Shown: positions 1-8,662 of the stretch, piece by piece | How positions within the stretch are numbered: the first letter of the stretch is position 1 | Layout: every line of letters starts with the position of its first letter | DNA from: Rhodosalinus sediminis | GTDB lineage: Bacteria; Pseudomonadota; Alphaproteobacteria; Rhodobacterales; Rhodobacteraceae | Assembly: GCF_003385555.1 (NCBI RefSeq) | Contig: NZ_QOHR01000003.1 | Location: forward strand, 34,775 to 98,774 | Direction of reading: 5' to 3' | DNA: 64,000 nt | Notes under the pieces: generated by a model | Database searches by the model: none | Told to the model about the DNA's origin: nothing | Seen by the model: the letters and a program-made list of their open reading frames with translations, nothing else | Position numbers and translations under genes: made by a program

Positions 1-12
1 TCCGCGCGCCGC

Positions 13-846
13 TCATGCCTCGGCGCGCGCGGCTTCCCAGGCGAGCATGGCGCGCTTGACGGGCAGACCCCAGTGATACCCCGTCAGCCGCCCCGAGGCC
101 GCGATCGCCCGGTGGCAGGGGATGAGCCAGGCCACCGGGTTGCGCCCCACGGCCGCGCCCGCGGCGCGCGCGCCCGCCGGGGTGCCGGCGGCGGCGGCGA
201 GCGCGCCGTAGGTCGTCACCTGCCCCGAGGGCACGGCGAGCAGCGCCTCCCAGACCTTGATCTGGAAGGGCGCGCCGAAGACGTGGAGCGCCGGCCGTCC
301 GCCCGGCGCGAAGGCGGCGGCGACCCAGTCGGCGACCGCCTCCGGCGCGGGCTCCAGCCGCGCCTCGGGCCAGCGCGCGGCGAGATCGGCGAAGGCGGCC
401 GCGCGCCCCACCTCCTCGGCGAAGGCGAGGCCGCAGAGCCCGTGCTCCGTACCCATCGCCAGCACCTCGCCGAAGGGGCTCGGGAACCAGCCGTAGCGCA
501 GCGTCAGCCCGGCGCCGCGGCGCGCATGATCGCCCGGGCGCATCGCCTCCCACCGGGGGCAAAGATCGTGCAGCCGCCCGCCGCCCGAGAGCCCGGCGGC
601 CTCTGCCGCTTCGGCCACCGACGCCCCGGCGGCGAGGCGCGCGCGGGCGTGGCCGGGGGCGAGATACGGCAGGTAGCGCTCGGGCGAGACGCCGGCCCAG
701 CGCGAGAAGACGCGCTGGAAATGCGCCGCGCTCATCCCGAGGCGGGCGGCGAGGTCCTCGAGCGACAGCTCCCGCTCGGCGGTGTCGATCGCGTCGAGCG
801 CCCGGCGGATGACGTGGTAATGATATGCGTCCGCGTCGGTTTCCAT
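13..846 (-). CDS. AraC-type HTH / methylated-DNA-cysteine methyltransferase fusion
   Basis: A 277-residue DNA repair protein that removes alkyl groups from O6-alkylguanine by suicide transfer to a cysteine. The N-terminal ~100 residues form an AraC-type helix-turn-helix. The C-terminal part is the Ogt/MGMT domain with the acceptor motif IPCHR (Cys about residue 244) followed by ASGRLTGYHWG. The N-terminal zinc/phosphotriester-repair domain of E. coli Ada is absent, so this is the shorter fusion common in alphaproteobacteria. I chose the ATG giving METDADAYH because residues further upstream look like antisense-of-nth sequence. It is divergent from nth with about 100 bp between the starts, so the two repair genes may share a control region. 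Confidence 0.88.
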   Translation of the reverse strand: METDADAYHYHVIRRALDAIDTAERELSLEDLAARLGMSAAHFQRVFSRWAGVSPERYLPYLAPGHARARLAAGASVAEAAEAAGLSGGGRLHDLCPRWEAMRPGDHARRGAGLTLRYGWFPSPFGEVLAMGTEHGLCGLAFAEEVGRAAAFADLAARWPEARLEPAPEAVADWVAAAFAPGGRPALHVFGAPFQIKVWEALLAVPSGQVTTYGALAAAAGTPAGARAAGAAVGRNPVAWLIPCHRAIAASGRLTGYHWGLPVKRAMLAWEAARAEA

Positions 847-947
847 GCCGCCCCCTCCCGTTGCAGTCCTGCATCGTCTAGGGTCTGTCCCGCCTGTTCG
901 CGACCCGGATGTTGCGGAGTCCGCCGCTGGCAGGCATGACGGGGCCC

Positions 948-1592
948 ATGGCCGCACAGCTCGACTTTCAGTCCGTCCGCGAGATCTTCGCGCGTTTCCG
1001 CGCGGCGGAGCCGGAGCCGAAGGGCGAGCTCGCGCACGTCAACGCCTACACGCTGCTCGTCGCCGTCGCGCTCTCGGCGCAGGCGACGGACGCGGGCGTG
1101 AACAAGGCCACCGCGCGCCTCTTCGAGATCGCCGACACGCCGGAGAAGATGCTGGCGCTCGGCGAGGAGGGGCTCATCGAGCACATCCGGACGATCGGGC
1201 TCTATCGCAACAAGGCGAAGAACGTGATTAAGCTCTCCCGCATCCTCGTCGAGGACTACGGGGGAGAGGTGCCCTCCTCCCGCGCGGCGCTGCAGTCGCT
1301 GCCGGGCGTCGGGCGCAAGACGGCGAACGTCGTGCTCAACATGTGGTGGCGATACCCGGCGCAGGCGGTGGACACACACATCTTCCGCCTCGCCAACCGG
1401 AGCGGCATCGCGCCGGGCAAGGACGTGCTGGCTGTGGAGCGCGCCATCGAGGACCAGGTGCCGGCGGAGTTTCAGCTCCATGCGCATCACTGGATGATCC
1501 TGCATGGCCGCTACGTCTGCAAGGCGCGCAAGCCGCTCTGCGCGACCTGCCTCATCCGCGATCTTTGTGCCTACGAGGAGAAGAACCTGTGA
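948..1592 (+). CDS. nth: Endonuclease III (base excision repair glycosylase/AP lyase)
   Basis: A 214-residue DNA glycosylase/AP lyase for oxidised pyrimidines. The helix-hairpin-helix LPGVGRKTANVV carries the catalytic Lys (residue 124), and VDTHI carries the catalytic Asp (142). The four 4Fe-4S cluster cysteines are at 191, 198, 201 and 207 with the standard C-x6-C-x2-C-x5-C spacing. In-frame ATGs also lie at 909 and 936. I chose 948 (MAAQLDF) because it matches the usual start of alphaproteobacterial homologues as I remember them. The stop overlaps the GTG start of the next gene, so the two are translationally coupled. Confidence 0.95.
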   Translation: MAAQLDFQSVREIFARFRAAEPEPKGELAHVNAYTLLVAVALSAQATDAGVNKATARLFEIADTPEKMLALGEEGLIEHIRTIGLYRNKAKNVIKLSRILVEDYGGEVPSSRAALQSLPGVGRKTANVVLNMWWRYPAQAVDTHIFRLANRSGIAPGKDVLAVERAIEDQVPAEFQLHAHHWMILHGRYVCKARKPLCATCLIRDLCAYEEKNL

Positions 1593-2575
1593 AGACCTAC
1601 AAGGTGGTCGGCATCGGCAACGCGATCGTCGACGTCATCAGCAACTGCGACGACGGTTTCCTGTCCACGATGGGCATCGACAAGGGTGTCATGCAGCTGA
1701 TCGAGGGCGACCGCGCCGAGTTTCTCTACGACGCGATGCAGGACCGCTGGCAGGCGCCGGGCGGCTCGGTGGCCAACACGCTCGCCGGGATCGGCAACCT
1801 CGGGCTCAAGACCGCCTTCATCGGGCGCGTGCGCGACGACGGGCTGGGCCGTTTCTACGCCGACGGCATGGTCGAGGACGGCACCGACTTCGCCAACCCG
1901 CCGGTGGCGGCGGGCGAGCTGCCGACCTCGCGCTCGATGATCTTCGTCTCGCCGGACGGCGAGCGCTCGATGAACACCTACCTCGGCATCTCCGCCGAGC
2001 TCGGGCCGGAGGACGTGGACCCCGGCGTCGCGGGCGACGCGGAGATCCTCTTTCTCGAGGGCTACCTCTACGACAAGCCGAAGGGGAAGGAGGCCTTCCT
2101 CAAGGCCGCGCGCGCCTGCCGCGCCGCCGGGGGAATGGCGGGCATCACCCTGTCGGACCCGTTCTGCGTGGACCGCCACCGCGAGGACTTCCGCAAGCTC
2201 GTCACCGAGCTCGACTTCGTGATCGGCAACGAGCACGAGTGGGAATCGCTCTACGAGACCGACCTCTCCGCCGCGCTGGAACAGGCGGCGACCGAGAGCG
2301 GCATGGTGATCTGCACCCGCTCGGGCCACGACGTCGTGATCGTGCGCGGCGAGGAGGAGGCGCGCGTGCCGGTCGAGACGATCACGCCGGTGGACGCCAC
2401 CGGCGCCGGCGACCAGTTCGCCGCGGGCTTCCTCTATGGCCTCTCCACCGGGCAGTCGCTCGAGGTGGCGGGCAGGATGGGCGTCGTCGCCGCGGGCGAG
2501 GTCATCAGCCACTACGGCGCGCGGCCCGAGGCAGACCTGAAGGCGCTCTTCGCCGAGGCCGGCCTGCCGGTCTGA
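1589..2575 (+). CDS. PfkB-family carbohydrate/adenosine kinase
   Basis: A 328-residue ribokinase-fold kinase, most likely adenosine kinase-like. The N-terminal VVGIGNAIVDVI strand, the GGSVANT substrate loop and the C-terminal signature DATGAGDQFAAGF (catalytic Asp about 275, anion hole GAGD) define the PfkB family. The start is GTG (VKTYKVVG) and overlaps the nth stop by 4 nt; the longer ATG-initiated frame upstream is antisense-like and lies inside nth. Nucleoside versus sugar specificity cannot be settled from sequence alone. This gene downstream of nth is a familiar pair in Rhodobacterales. A strong hairpin follows the stop. Confidence 0.88.
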   Translation: MKTYKVVGIGNAIVDVISNCDDGFLSTMGIDKGVMQLIEGDRAEFLYDAMQDRWQAPGGSVANTLAGIGNLGLKTAFIGRVRDDGLGRFYADGMVEDGTDFANPPVAAGELPTSRSMIFVSPDGERSMNTYLGISAELGPEDVDPGVAGDAEILFLEGYLYDKPKGKEAFLKAARACRAAGGMAGITLSDPFCVDRHREDFRKLVTELDFVIGNEHEWESLYETDLSAALEQAATESGMVICTRSGHDVVIVRGEEEARVPVETITPVDATGAGDQFAAGFLYGLSTGQSLEVAGRMGVVAAGEVISHYGARPEADLKALFAEAGLPV

Positions 2576-2585
2576 GCCGCCGCGG

Positions 2586-2624
2586 GAGGGGGGCTGTCTG
2601 CCCCCCTCTTGGCCTGACGGCCAA
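2586..2624. terminator. Double hairpin between convergent genes
   Basis: Two adjacent stem-loops. The first is GAGGGGGGC / GCCCCCCTC (2586-2594 with 2600-2608, 5-nt loop) and the second is TTGGCC-TGAC-GGCCAA (2609-2624). They sit between the convergent kinase and MFS transporter genes and are nearly symmetric, so they could stop transcription from both sides. There is no long T-tract. An AT-richer string (2625-2655) follows that may belong to a dispersed family. Confidence 0.6.
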
Positions 2625-2687
2625 TTCACCCCCGAGGATATTTGCGCCAAGAAGAAGGGCGAGGGCGGTCCGGGGGCGGGGCGCGCG

Positions 2688-3842
2688 CTAGCCGCGGCCC
2701 GCGGCGCGGGCGAGCCAGGGGCCTAGGACGAGCGGCACGAGGGCGAGGCTCGCCGCGACGGCGGCGAAGGAGACCCGCAGGCCCTGCCACTCGGCGAGGA
2801 GCCCCATGAGCGGCGGGCCGAAGAAGAAGGCGCCGTAGCCGATGAAGGAGACGGCGGCGATGGCGCGGGGGCGCCCGGCCTCGCCCGCGCCGCGTCCGAC
2901 GAGGGCGAGGCAGAGCGGCACCACCACCGAGGCGCCGAGGCCCATGGCCGCGAAGCCCGCGTAGGTGAGCGCGAGACCGGGGGCCGCGGCGGCGAGGGCG
3001 GTGCCGAGGGCGGCGAGCCCGGCGGCGGCGCGCAGGAGGCGCGCTTCGTCGGCGAGGCGCAGGAGCGCCTGCGCCGCGATCCGCCCCGTGCCGAGCGCGA
3101 GGCCGAGGATCACCGGCCCGAGAGCGCCCGCCGCCGCGCCGGCGCCGAGCGTGCGCTCGAGGTGGAGCGCGGCCCAGCCGTCGCTCGCGCCCTCGGCGAG
3201 GAAGCCCACGATCATCACCGCGCCCCCCGCGGCGACGAGGCCCGGCGCGAGGGCGGCGCGTGCGGCGGGCCGCGTCTCGGCGGCGCCGGCGTCGCCGTCG
3301 CGGCCCCGGATCGGGAGCGCGAGCGCGAGCGGGACGAGCGCCGCGGCGGCGAGGAGCGCGGGCAGCGCCGCGCCCGCCTCCCGCGCGAGGCCCGCGGCGA
3401 GCGCGGCGCCGGCGTAGGCGAACGCGTAAAGCCCGTGCGCGAGGTTCATCAGCCCGCGCCCCGCGAGCGCCTCGAGCCGGGCGAGGCGGAGGTTCACCGT
3501 CACGTCCAGCAGCCCCGTGGCCACGCCGCCGAGCAGGAGCGCGCCGGCGAGCGCGAGCGGCGTCGTCGCCAGCCCGAGGAGCGCGAGCGCGCCCCCGAGG
3601 GCGAGCGCAGCGAGGCGCGTCGCGCCGAGGCCGAAGGCGCGGTCGGCCCGGCCGGCCACGAGGAGCGCGAGCGCCGCGCCCCCCGTCGCCATCAGGAGCG
3701 CGAGGCCGAGCTCCGCGTCGCCGAGCCCGGCGCGCGCCTTGAGCGCGGGCGCCGTCGCCGCCACCGCGCCCCAGAAGACGCCCATCGCCGCGAAGGCTGC
3801 GGCGGGCGCGCGCGTCAGGCGGAGATCGGCGAGCATCTGCAT
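2688..3842 (-). CDS. MFS transporter
   Basis: A roughly 384-residue, very Ala/Leu/Gly-rich inner-membrane protein with about twelve hydrophobic segments separated by short basic loops (for example GRADRAFGLGATR). This is the layout of a major facilitator superfamily permease. The substrate is unknown; the general look resembles the YbjJ-like sugar/drug permease branch. I chose the ATG giving MQMLADLRLT, because the 43 codons upstream in frame overlap the rplY promoter region and look non-coding. It is convergent with the kinase gene and divergent from rplY. Confidence 0.82.
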   Translation of the reverse strand: MQMLADLRLTRAPAAAFAAMGVFWGAVAATAPALKARAGLGDAELGLALLMATGGAALALLVAGRADRAFGLGATRLAALALGGALALLGLATTPLALAGALLLGGVATGLLDVTVNLRLARLEALAGRGLMNLAHGLYAFAYAGAALAAGLAREAGAALPALLAAAALVPLALALPIRGRDGDAGAAETRPAARAALAPGLVAAGGAVMIVGFLAEGASDGWAALHLERTLGAGAAAGALGPVILGLALGTGRIAAQALLRLADEARLLRAAAGLAALGTALAAAAPGLALTYAGFAAMGLGASVVVPLCLALVGRGAGEAGRPRAIAAVSFIGYGAFFFGPPLMGLLAEWQGLRVSFAAVAASLALVPLVLGPWLARAAGRG

Positions 3843-3894
3843 CGCTCCGGCCTGCCACGCCCCGGCGCGGCCGGCAAGCGCGGGCGTTTCGCCC

Positions 3895-3923
3895 TTGCCA
3901 CGGGCCGCGATCCCGGCTATCCG
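3895..3923 (+). promoter_or_regulatory. Candidate sigma-70 promoter of rplY
   Basis: TTGCCA, a 17-bp spacer, then TATCCG, placed about 60 bp before the rplY ATG. Spacing is ideal. The -10 box is imperfect, which is usual in this group. The predicted leader is roughly 55 nt and ends in a GGAG ribosome-binding site at about 3975. Confidence 0.5.
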
Positions 3924-3985
3924 CGCGGCTTCACGCGGGGTGACAGCCTTGGAGGCACCCCGCCCTTGCATATCGGAGCGACATC

Positions 3986-4618
3986 ATGGCTGGAGAAATT
4001 CCGGATCTTGTTGTCCAGGAACGGACGGGGTCGGGCAAGGGCGCCGCTCGTCAGGCCCGCCGAGAGGGCCTCGTTCCTGGAATCGTCTACGGCGGCGGGG
4101 CCGATCCCCTGCCCATTCAGCTGCCCTTCAACGAGCTGATGCGCAAGCTCACCAAGGGCCGCTTCCTCTCGACGCTCTTCAACCTGAAGGTCGAGGGTCA
4201 CGAGGACGTGCGGGTGATCTGCCGCGCGGTGCAGCGCGACGTGGTCAAGGACCTGCCGACGCACGTGGACTTCCTGCGTCTGCGCCGGACGACGAAGATC
4301 AACCTGTTCATCCCCGTCGAATTCGTCGGCCACGACGACGCGCCGGGCCTGAAGCGCGGCGGCGTGCTGACGGTCGTGCGCCCGGAGGTCGAGCTCATGG
4401 TGACGGCGGGCGACATTCCGGATCACATCACCGTCGATCTCACCGGGCTGGAGATCGGCGACACGGTGACGATCTCCTCGGTGGACCTGCCGAAGGGCGC
4501 GAAGCCGACGATCGACCGCGACTTCGTGATCGCCAACGTGCAGGCGCCGTCGGGCCTGCGCTCCGCGGACGCGGAGGAGGAAGGCGAGACGGGCGAAGGC
4601 GAGGCCGAAGAGGGCTGA
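3986..4618 (+). CDS. rplY: 50S ribosomal protein L25/Ctc-type
   Basis: A 210-residue 5S rRNA-binding protein of the long (TL5/Ctc) form. Residues ~5-95 are the L25 beta-barrel, with the motif [17 protein letters not shown] near the N-terminus. Residues ~100-190 are the C-terminal TL5 domain, and the last ~20 residues are an acidic Glu-rich tail. E. coli L25 lacks the C-terminal domain; alphaproteobacteria normally have it. pth normally follows rplY. Here a small gene on the opposite strand lies between them, preceded by a good terminator. Confidence 0.95.
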   Translation: MAGEIPDLVVQERTGSGKGAARQARREGLVPGIVYGGGADPLPIQLPFNELMRKLTKGRFLSTLFNLKVEGHEDVRVICRAVQRDVVKDLPTHVDFLRLRRTTKINLFIPVEFVGHDDAPGLKRGGVLTVVRPEVELMVTAGDIPDHITVDLTGLEIGDTVTISSVDLPKGAKPTIDRDFVIANVQAPSGLRSADAEEEGETGEGEAEEG

Positions 4619-4641
4619 GCCCGCGCACCCGGGATTTCGAG

Positions 4642-4670
4642 CGGCGGGGTCCGGGCGGCCCCGCCGTTTT
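4642..4670 (+). terminator. Rho-independent terminator after rplY
   Basis: A perfect 8-bp stem CGGCGGGG / CCCCGCCG with a 9-nt loop, followed directly by TTTT, 23 bp after the rplY stop. It separates rplY from pth transcription. Confidence 0.85.
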
Positions 4671-4674
4671 CGTG

Positions 4675-4986
4675 TCAGCCGAGCTTCTGCACCGTCTCGA
4701 AGACCTCGAGCTCCGGCGCCTCGAGGTAGAGGTCGGCACTCCCGCCCGCGCCCTTGTGCGCCTCGCGGAAGGCCTCCGAGCGGGTCCAGTCGCGGAAGTG
4801 ATCCTCGCTCTCCCAGGCGGTGTGCGAGGCGTAGAGGCGGTAGCCGTCCTTCTCCGGGCCCTTGAGCAGGTGAAACGCCTTGAAGCCCGGCACGCTCTCG
4901 AGGTGGCTCTCGCGGCGGGTCCAGACCTCCTCGAAGGCGGCTTCCTGCCCGAGCTTCACCTTGAAGCGGTTCATCGTCAGATACAT
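4675..4986 (-). CDS. ABM-domain (antibiotic biosynthesis monooxygenase-like) protein
   Basis: A 103-residue protein with the small ferredoxin-like ABM fold (MYLTMNRFKVKLGQE, then ESHLESVPGFKAFHLLKG and YASHTAWESEDHFRDW). Relatives include heme-degrading IsdG/HmoA-like enzymes and quinol monooxygenases, but no family member's activity can be assigned from sequence. The start at 4986 is chosen over an upstream in-frame ATG (5028) because the fold begins right at MYLTMNRF. It lies antisense between rplY and pth, splitting a pair usually co-transcribed. It may share a control region with the divergent pth gene. Confidence 0.8.
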   Translation of the reverse strand: MYLTMNRFKVKLGQEAAFEEVWTRRESHLESVPGFKAFHLLKGPEKDGYRLYASHTAWESEDHFRDWTRSEAFREAHKGAGGSADLYLEAPELEVFETVQKLG

Positions 4987-5065
4987 CGCGCGTCTCCCCG
5001 TCTGGCCTTTTGCGCCGTTTCCCGGCATCTAGACTCCGAGATACCGGCCAGCAAGGAGCGGCGGC

Positions 5066-5740
5066 ATGCAACTCTTCGTGGGCCTCGGCAATCCGGGGGC
5101 GACATACGCGCGGAACCGGCACAACATCGGCTTCATGGCCGTGGACCGGATCGCGGAGGATCACGGCTTCCCGCCCTTCCGGGCGAAGTTCCAGGGCGAG
5201 GTGGCGGAGGGCCGGCTGGGCGGCGAGAAGGTGATCCTCCTGAAGCCCGCGACCTACATGAACCGCTCCGGGCAGTCGGTGGGCGAGGCGATGCGCTTCT
5301 ACAAGCTCGGCCCCGAGGACGTGACCGTCTTTCATGACGAGCTCGACCTCGCGCCCGGCAAGGTCCGGGTGAAGCAGGGCGGCGGGCACGCCGGGCACAA
5401 CGGGCTGCGCTCGATCCACGCCCACATCGGCGAGGCCTACCGCCGCGTGCGCCTCGGCATCGGGCATCCGGGCCGCAAGGAACTGGTCTCGGGCTACGTG
5501 CTGCACGACTTCGGCAAGGCCGACGCCGACTGGCTCGACGACGTGTTGCGCGGTGTGGCCGACGGGGCGCCGGACCTCGCGGCGGGCGATCAGAGCCGCT
5601 TCCAGAACGCCGTGGCGCAGCGCGCCGCCCCCGCGCGGACGGAGGCGCCGGCGAAACCGGCGCCTTCGGCTGCGAAGGAGGCCGAGCCAGAGGAGGACGC
5701 GCGCTCGCCGCTGCAGAAGCTGGTGGACCGCTTCAAGTGA
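5066..5740 (+). CDS. pth: Peptidyl-tRNA hydrolase
   Basis: A 224-residue esterase that releases peptides from peptidyl-tRNA. Family signatures are [21 protein letters not shown] (split here at Tyr: catalytic His about residue 19), the [10 protein letters not shown] segment, and VFHDELDL followed by [13 protein letters not shown]. The catalytic domain ends near residue 185. The remaining ~40 residues are an Ala/Pro/Glu-rich tail, ending [11 protein letters not shown], that is longer than in E. coli Pth but common in Rhodobacterales. A ribosome-binding AGGAG lies just upstream. Confidence 0.95.
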   Translation: MQLFVGLGNPGATYARNRHNIGFMAVDRIAEDHGFPPFRAKFQGEVAEGRLGGEKVILLKPATYMNRSGQSVGEAMRFYKLGPEDVTVFHDELDLAPGKVRVKQGGGHAGHNGLRSIHAHIGEAYRRVRLGIGHPGRKELVSGYVLHDFGKADADWLDDVLRGVADGAPDLAAGDQSRFQNAVAQRAAPARTEAPAKPAPSAAKEAEPEEDARSPLQKLVDRFK

Positions 5741-5894
5741 GCGTGTCGGGGGCGACGGCCGCGGCGCGGCCGAGAGCGGCGCGCGGGTGGACGTGGCCGG
5801 GGGCCTACCGCGCGCAGGCGCACCCCTGAGCGCGGGCGGCTTGCCACGCCGTGGCGCGCCGCTACAGTTTCAACAGACGAGAAGGAAAGACGCC

Positions 5895-6272
5895 ATGGAG
5901 ATGGACCCCTCCGAGAACGTGCTGGGCGGCGCGCTCGCGCCCTGCTCGACGCAACCGCTGACTGGCTTTTTCCGCGACGGGCACTGCAACACCTGCGCCG
6001 CCGATCAGGGCAGCCACACCGTCTGCGCCGTGATGACCGAGGAGTTCCTCGCCTACTCCAAGTACGTGGGCAACGATCTCTCGACCCCGCGGCCGGAGTT
6101 CCGCTTTCCGGGGCTGAAGCCCGGCGATCACTGGTGCCTCTGCGCGAGCCGCTTCCTGCAGGCGCACGACGAGGGCTGCGCGCCGCGCGTGAACCTCGCC
6201 GCGACGCATGCCCGAGCGCTCGAGGTGGTGCCGATGGACGTGCTGGAAGCTTGCGCGCTCAGCGAAAGCTGA
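5895..6272 (+). CDS. DUF2237 family protein
   Basis: A 125-residue conserved protein of unknown function. It matches the DUF2237 pattern: ENVLGGALAPCSTQPLTGFF, a Cys-rich N-terminal part (Cys at about 17, 31, 34, 44), FLAYSKYVGNDLSTPRPEF, and a C-terminal DHWCLCASRFLQA followed by LEVVPMDVLEAC. The clustered cysteines suggest metal or cluster binding, which is inference. The ATG at 5895 has an AAGGAAAG ribosome-binding site. It is convergent with trpB. Confidence 0.85.
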   Translation: MEMDPSENVLGGALAPCSTQPLTGFFRDGHCNTCAADQGSHTVCAVMTEEFLAYSKYVGNDLSTPRPEFRFPGLKPGDHWCLCASRFLQAHDEGCAPRVNLAATHARALEVVPMDVLEACALSES

Positions 6273-6308
6273 ACGCGCGCGGGCTCGGTCGGGGCAGGCG
6301 CGGGGGAC

Positions 6309-6354
6309 GGCGCCCCCGCGACCGGGCCGGAGGCGCCCCCGCGACCGGGCCGGA
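6309..6354. repeat. Perfect 23-bp tandem duplication
   Basis: Two identical head-to-tail 23-bp units (6309-6331 and 6332-6354), each running GGCGCCCCCGCGACC then GGGCCGGA. They abut the trpB stop codon and most likely arose by replication slippage. Confidence 0.85.
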
Positions 6355-7581
6355 TCAGCCCGAGATATCCACGCCGAGCGCGCGGGCGACGGTGAAGATG
6401 TCCTTGTCGCCGCGTCCGCACATGTTCATGCAGATGACGTGATCGGCCGGCAGCTCCGGCGCGATGCGCATGACGTGGGCGAGCGCATGGGCGGGCTCCA
6501 GCGCGGGGATGATGCCTTCCGTCTCGCAGCAGAGCTGGAAGGCCTCCAGCGCCTCGGCGTCGGTGACGGAGACATACTCCGCGCGTCCCGATTCGTGCAG
6601 CCACGCATGCTCCGGCCCGATGCCGGGATAATCGAGGCCCGCCGAGATCGAGTAGCCCTCGAGGATCTGCCCGTCGCCGTCCTGCAACAGATAGGTGCGG
6701 TTGCCATGCAGCACCCCGGGCCGCCCGCCGGTGAGCGAGGCGCAGTGCTCCATCTGGTCGTCCACGCCCTTGCCGCCGGCCTCGACGCCGACGATGGCGA
6801 CATCCGGCTCGTCGAGGAAGGGATGGAAGAGGCCGAGCGCGTTGGACCCGCCGCCGATCGCGGCCACCAGCGTGTCCGGCAGCCGCCCCTCGGCCTCGGT
6901 GATCTGGTGACGCACCTCCTTGCCGATGATCGACTGGAAGTCGCGCACCATCGCCGGATAGGGATGCGGGCCGGCCACCGTGCCGATGCAGTAGAAGGTG
7001 TCGCGCACGTTGGTGACCCAGTCGCGCAGCGCGTCGTTCATCGCGTCCTTGAGCGTGCCGCGCCCCGAGGTGACCGGCACCACCTCCGCGCCCAGGAGCT
7101 TCATGCGGAAGACGTTGGGCGCCTGCCGCTCGACGTCGTGCGCGCCCATGTAGACCACGCACTTCAGGCCGAACTTGGCGCAGACGGTCGCCGTGGCGAC
7201 CCCGTGCTGGCCCGCGCCCGTCTCGGCGATGATGCGGCTCTTGCCCATGCGGCGGGCGAGCAGGATCTGCCCCAGCACGTTGTTGATCTTGTGCGCGCCG
7301 GTGTGGTTGAGTTCGTCGCGCTTCATGTAGACTCTGGCGCCGCCGAGCCGCTCGGTCAGCCGCTCGGCGAAGTAGAGCGGGCTCGGCCGGCCGACGTAAT
7401 GCGTCCAGAGGTCGTCCATCTCGGCCCAGAAGCTCGCGTCGTCGCGCGCGCGGTCGTATTCCGCCTCGAGCTCGAGGATGAGCGGCATCAGCGTCTCGGA
7501 GACGAAGCGCCCGCCGAAATCGCCGAATCGGCCCTGCGCGTCCGGCCCGCTCCTGAAGCTGTTGATCCGATCCTCTGGCAT
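6355..7581 (-). CDS. trpB: Tryptophan synthase beta chain
   Basis: A 408-residue PLP enzyme that condenses indole and serine to tryptophan, in complex with TrpA (not in this window). The PLP lysine lies in [11 protein letters not shown] (Lys about 98). The phosphate-binding GGGSNALG loop, [15 protein letters not shown] and the C-terminal CGRGDKDIF are all present, and the length is normal. It is the last gene of the minus-strand ihfB-lapA-trpF-(small gene)-trpB run. An unusual triple palindrome separates it from the small gene upstream. Confidence 0.97.
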   Translation of the reverse strand: MPEDRINSFRSGPDAQGRFGDFGGRFVSETLMPLILELEAEYDRARDDASFWAEMDDLWTHYVGRPSPLYFAERLTERLGGARVYMKRDELNHTGAHKINNVLGQILLARRMGKSRIIAETGAGQHGVATATVCAKFGLKCVVYMGAHDVERQAPNVFRMKLLGAEVVPVTSGRGTLKDAMNDALRDWVTNVRDTFYCIGTVAGPHPYPAMVRDFQSIIGKEVRHQITEAEGRLPDTLVAAIGGGSNALGLFHPFLDEPDVAIVGVEAGGKGVDDQMEHCASLTGGRPGVLHGNRTYLLQDGDGQILEGYSISAGLDYPGIGPEHAWLHESGRAEYVSVTDAEALEAFQLCCETEGIIPALEPAHALAHVMRIAPELPADHVICMNMCGRGDKDIFTVARALGVDISG

Positions 7582-7636
7582 GGCGCGCTCTCCCGGTTGC
7601 CCGTGACGTTCTAGCGCCGCGACCGGGTGGCAACAA

Positions 7637-7714
7637 GCGCAAGGCGTTTCGAAACGCCTTGCGCCAAGCGGTTTCGAAACCGCTTGGCCGAAGCCGCTTG
7701 CAAGCGGCTTCGGC
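7637..7714. repeat. Three overlapping perfect palindromes at 25-bp pitch
   Basis: Three perfect inverted repeats in a row: 7637-7664 (28 bp, core GCGTTTCGAAACGC), 7663-7688 (26 bp, core GCGGTTTCGAAACCGC) and 7687-7714 (28 bp, core CCGCTTGCAAGCGG). Each overlaps the next by 2 bp, and the centres (7650.5, 7675.5, 7700.5) are exactly 25 bp apart. The array fills the gap between the small gene and trpB. As RNA it would fold into three hairpins. Function is unknown; it looks like a dispersed palindromic element or an RNA-processing site. Confidence 0.9.
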
Positions 7715-7719
7715 GGCGC

Positions 7720-7950
7720 TCATCGCAGGCGCCGGATGGGGCGGGCGTTGCAGAAGACCACCATGTGGCGCCCGTTCTCCACCGCTTGGAAACCGCGGCG
7801 CTCCACCTCCGCCAGGAACGCCGCGCGCCCGGCGATACGCTCCACGTCGCGGATCTGGCGCTTGACCACGCCGCCGCGGCGCGCCTCGCCCGACTCGAAG
7901 AGTTGGGCGAGCCAGCGGTCGGGCGTGAGATGGGCGGGCAGCTGCGGCAT
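7720..7950 (-). CDS. Small conserved hypothetical protein between trpF and trpB
   Basis: A 76-residue basic soluble protein starting MPQLPAHLTPDRWLAQLF. Its body, GVVKRQIRDVERIAG followed by FLAEVERRGF and a closing HMVVFCNARPIRRL, has coding-like periodicity and no repeats. No known domain is recognised. From memory, small proteins of this size and sequence style sit between trpF and trpB in other Rhodobacterales, which is why I regard it as real. An in-frame ATG 18 bp upstream (7968) is an alternative start. Confidence 0.65.
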   Translation of the reverse strand: MPQLPAHLTPDRWLAQLFESGEARRGGVVKRQIRDVERIAGRAAFLAEVERRGFQAVENGRHMVVFCNARPIRRLR

Positions 7951-7998
7951 GCCTCCGCTTTCGCCCATCGCGGTTGAGACGGGGTTAACCGGCGCGGG

Positions 7999-8655
7999 TC
8001 AGGCGACCGCCTCCGCCGCCGCGTCGAGGAAGGCGCGGATGCGCGCCGGGTCCTTCTCGCCCGGCGCGCGCTCGACGCCGGAGGAGACGTCGAGCTGGCG
8101 CGCGCCGGTGCGCCGCACCGCCTCCGCCGCGGTCTCCGGCGTGAGCCCGCCGGCGAGCATCCAGGGCCCCCTCCAGTCGCGCCCGGAGAGGAGCCGCCAA
8201 TCGAAGGCGAGGCCGTTGCCCCCGGGCAGCGCCGCGCCCTCGGGCGCCTTGGCGTCGACGAGGATCTGGTCGGCCACGGCGGCGTAGGCGTCGATCTGCG
8301 CCAGGTCGGCCGCCTCGCGCAGGCCCACGGCCTTCATCACCGGCAGGCCGAAGCGGGCGCGCACCTCCGCCACCCGCTCCGGGCTCTCGCGGCCGTGCAG
8401 CTGCAGGAGGTCGATCGGCCCCGTCTCGAGGATCGCGGCGAGGGCGGCGTCGTCGGCGTCCACCGTCAGGGCGACCTTGGCCACCCCCGGCGGCACCGCG
8501 ACGGCGAGGGCGCGCGCGGCCTCCGGCGTCAGGTTGCGCGGGCTCGGGGGGAAGAACACGAAGCCGAGGTAGGCCGCGCCGGCGGAGACGGCGGCCGCCA
8601 CGTCCTCGGGCCGGGTCAGGCCGCAGATCTTCACGCGCGGATCGGAGGGGGACAC
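7999..8655 (-). CDS. trpF: Phosphoribosylanthranilate isomerase
   Basis: A 218-residue TIM-barrel enzyme, the third step of tryptophan synthesis. The catalytic Cys is in [11 protein letters not shown] (about residue 11). [22 protein letters not shown] and [15 protein letters not shown] form the phosphate-binding and general-acid (Asp) regions. The length is typical for a monofunctional TrpF. It follows lapA closely (7-bp gap) and is probably in the same transcript as ihfB and trpB. Confidence 0.96.
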   Translation of the reverse strand: MSPSDPRVKICGLTRPEDVAAAVSAGAAYLGFVFFPPSPRNLTPEAARALAVAVPPGVAKVALTVDADDAALAAILETGPIDLLQLHGRESPERVAEVRARFGLPVMKAVGLREAADLAQIDAYAAVADQILVDAKAPEGAALPGGNGLAFDWRLLSGRDWRGPWMLAGGLTPETAAEAVRRTGARQLDVSSGVERAPGEKDPARIRAFLDAAAEAVA

Positions 8656-8662
8656 GACCGTC

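Noticed and set aside
909..947. Longer nth start at 909 or 936
   Set aside because: Extra residues are not in the usual family start, and no better ribosome-binding site is seen there.
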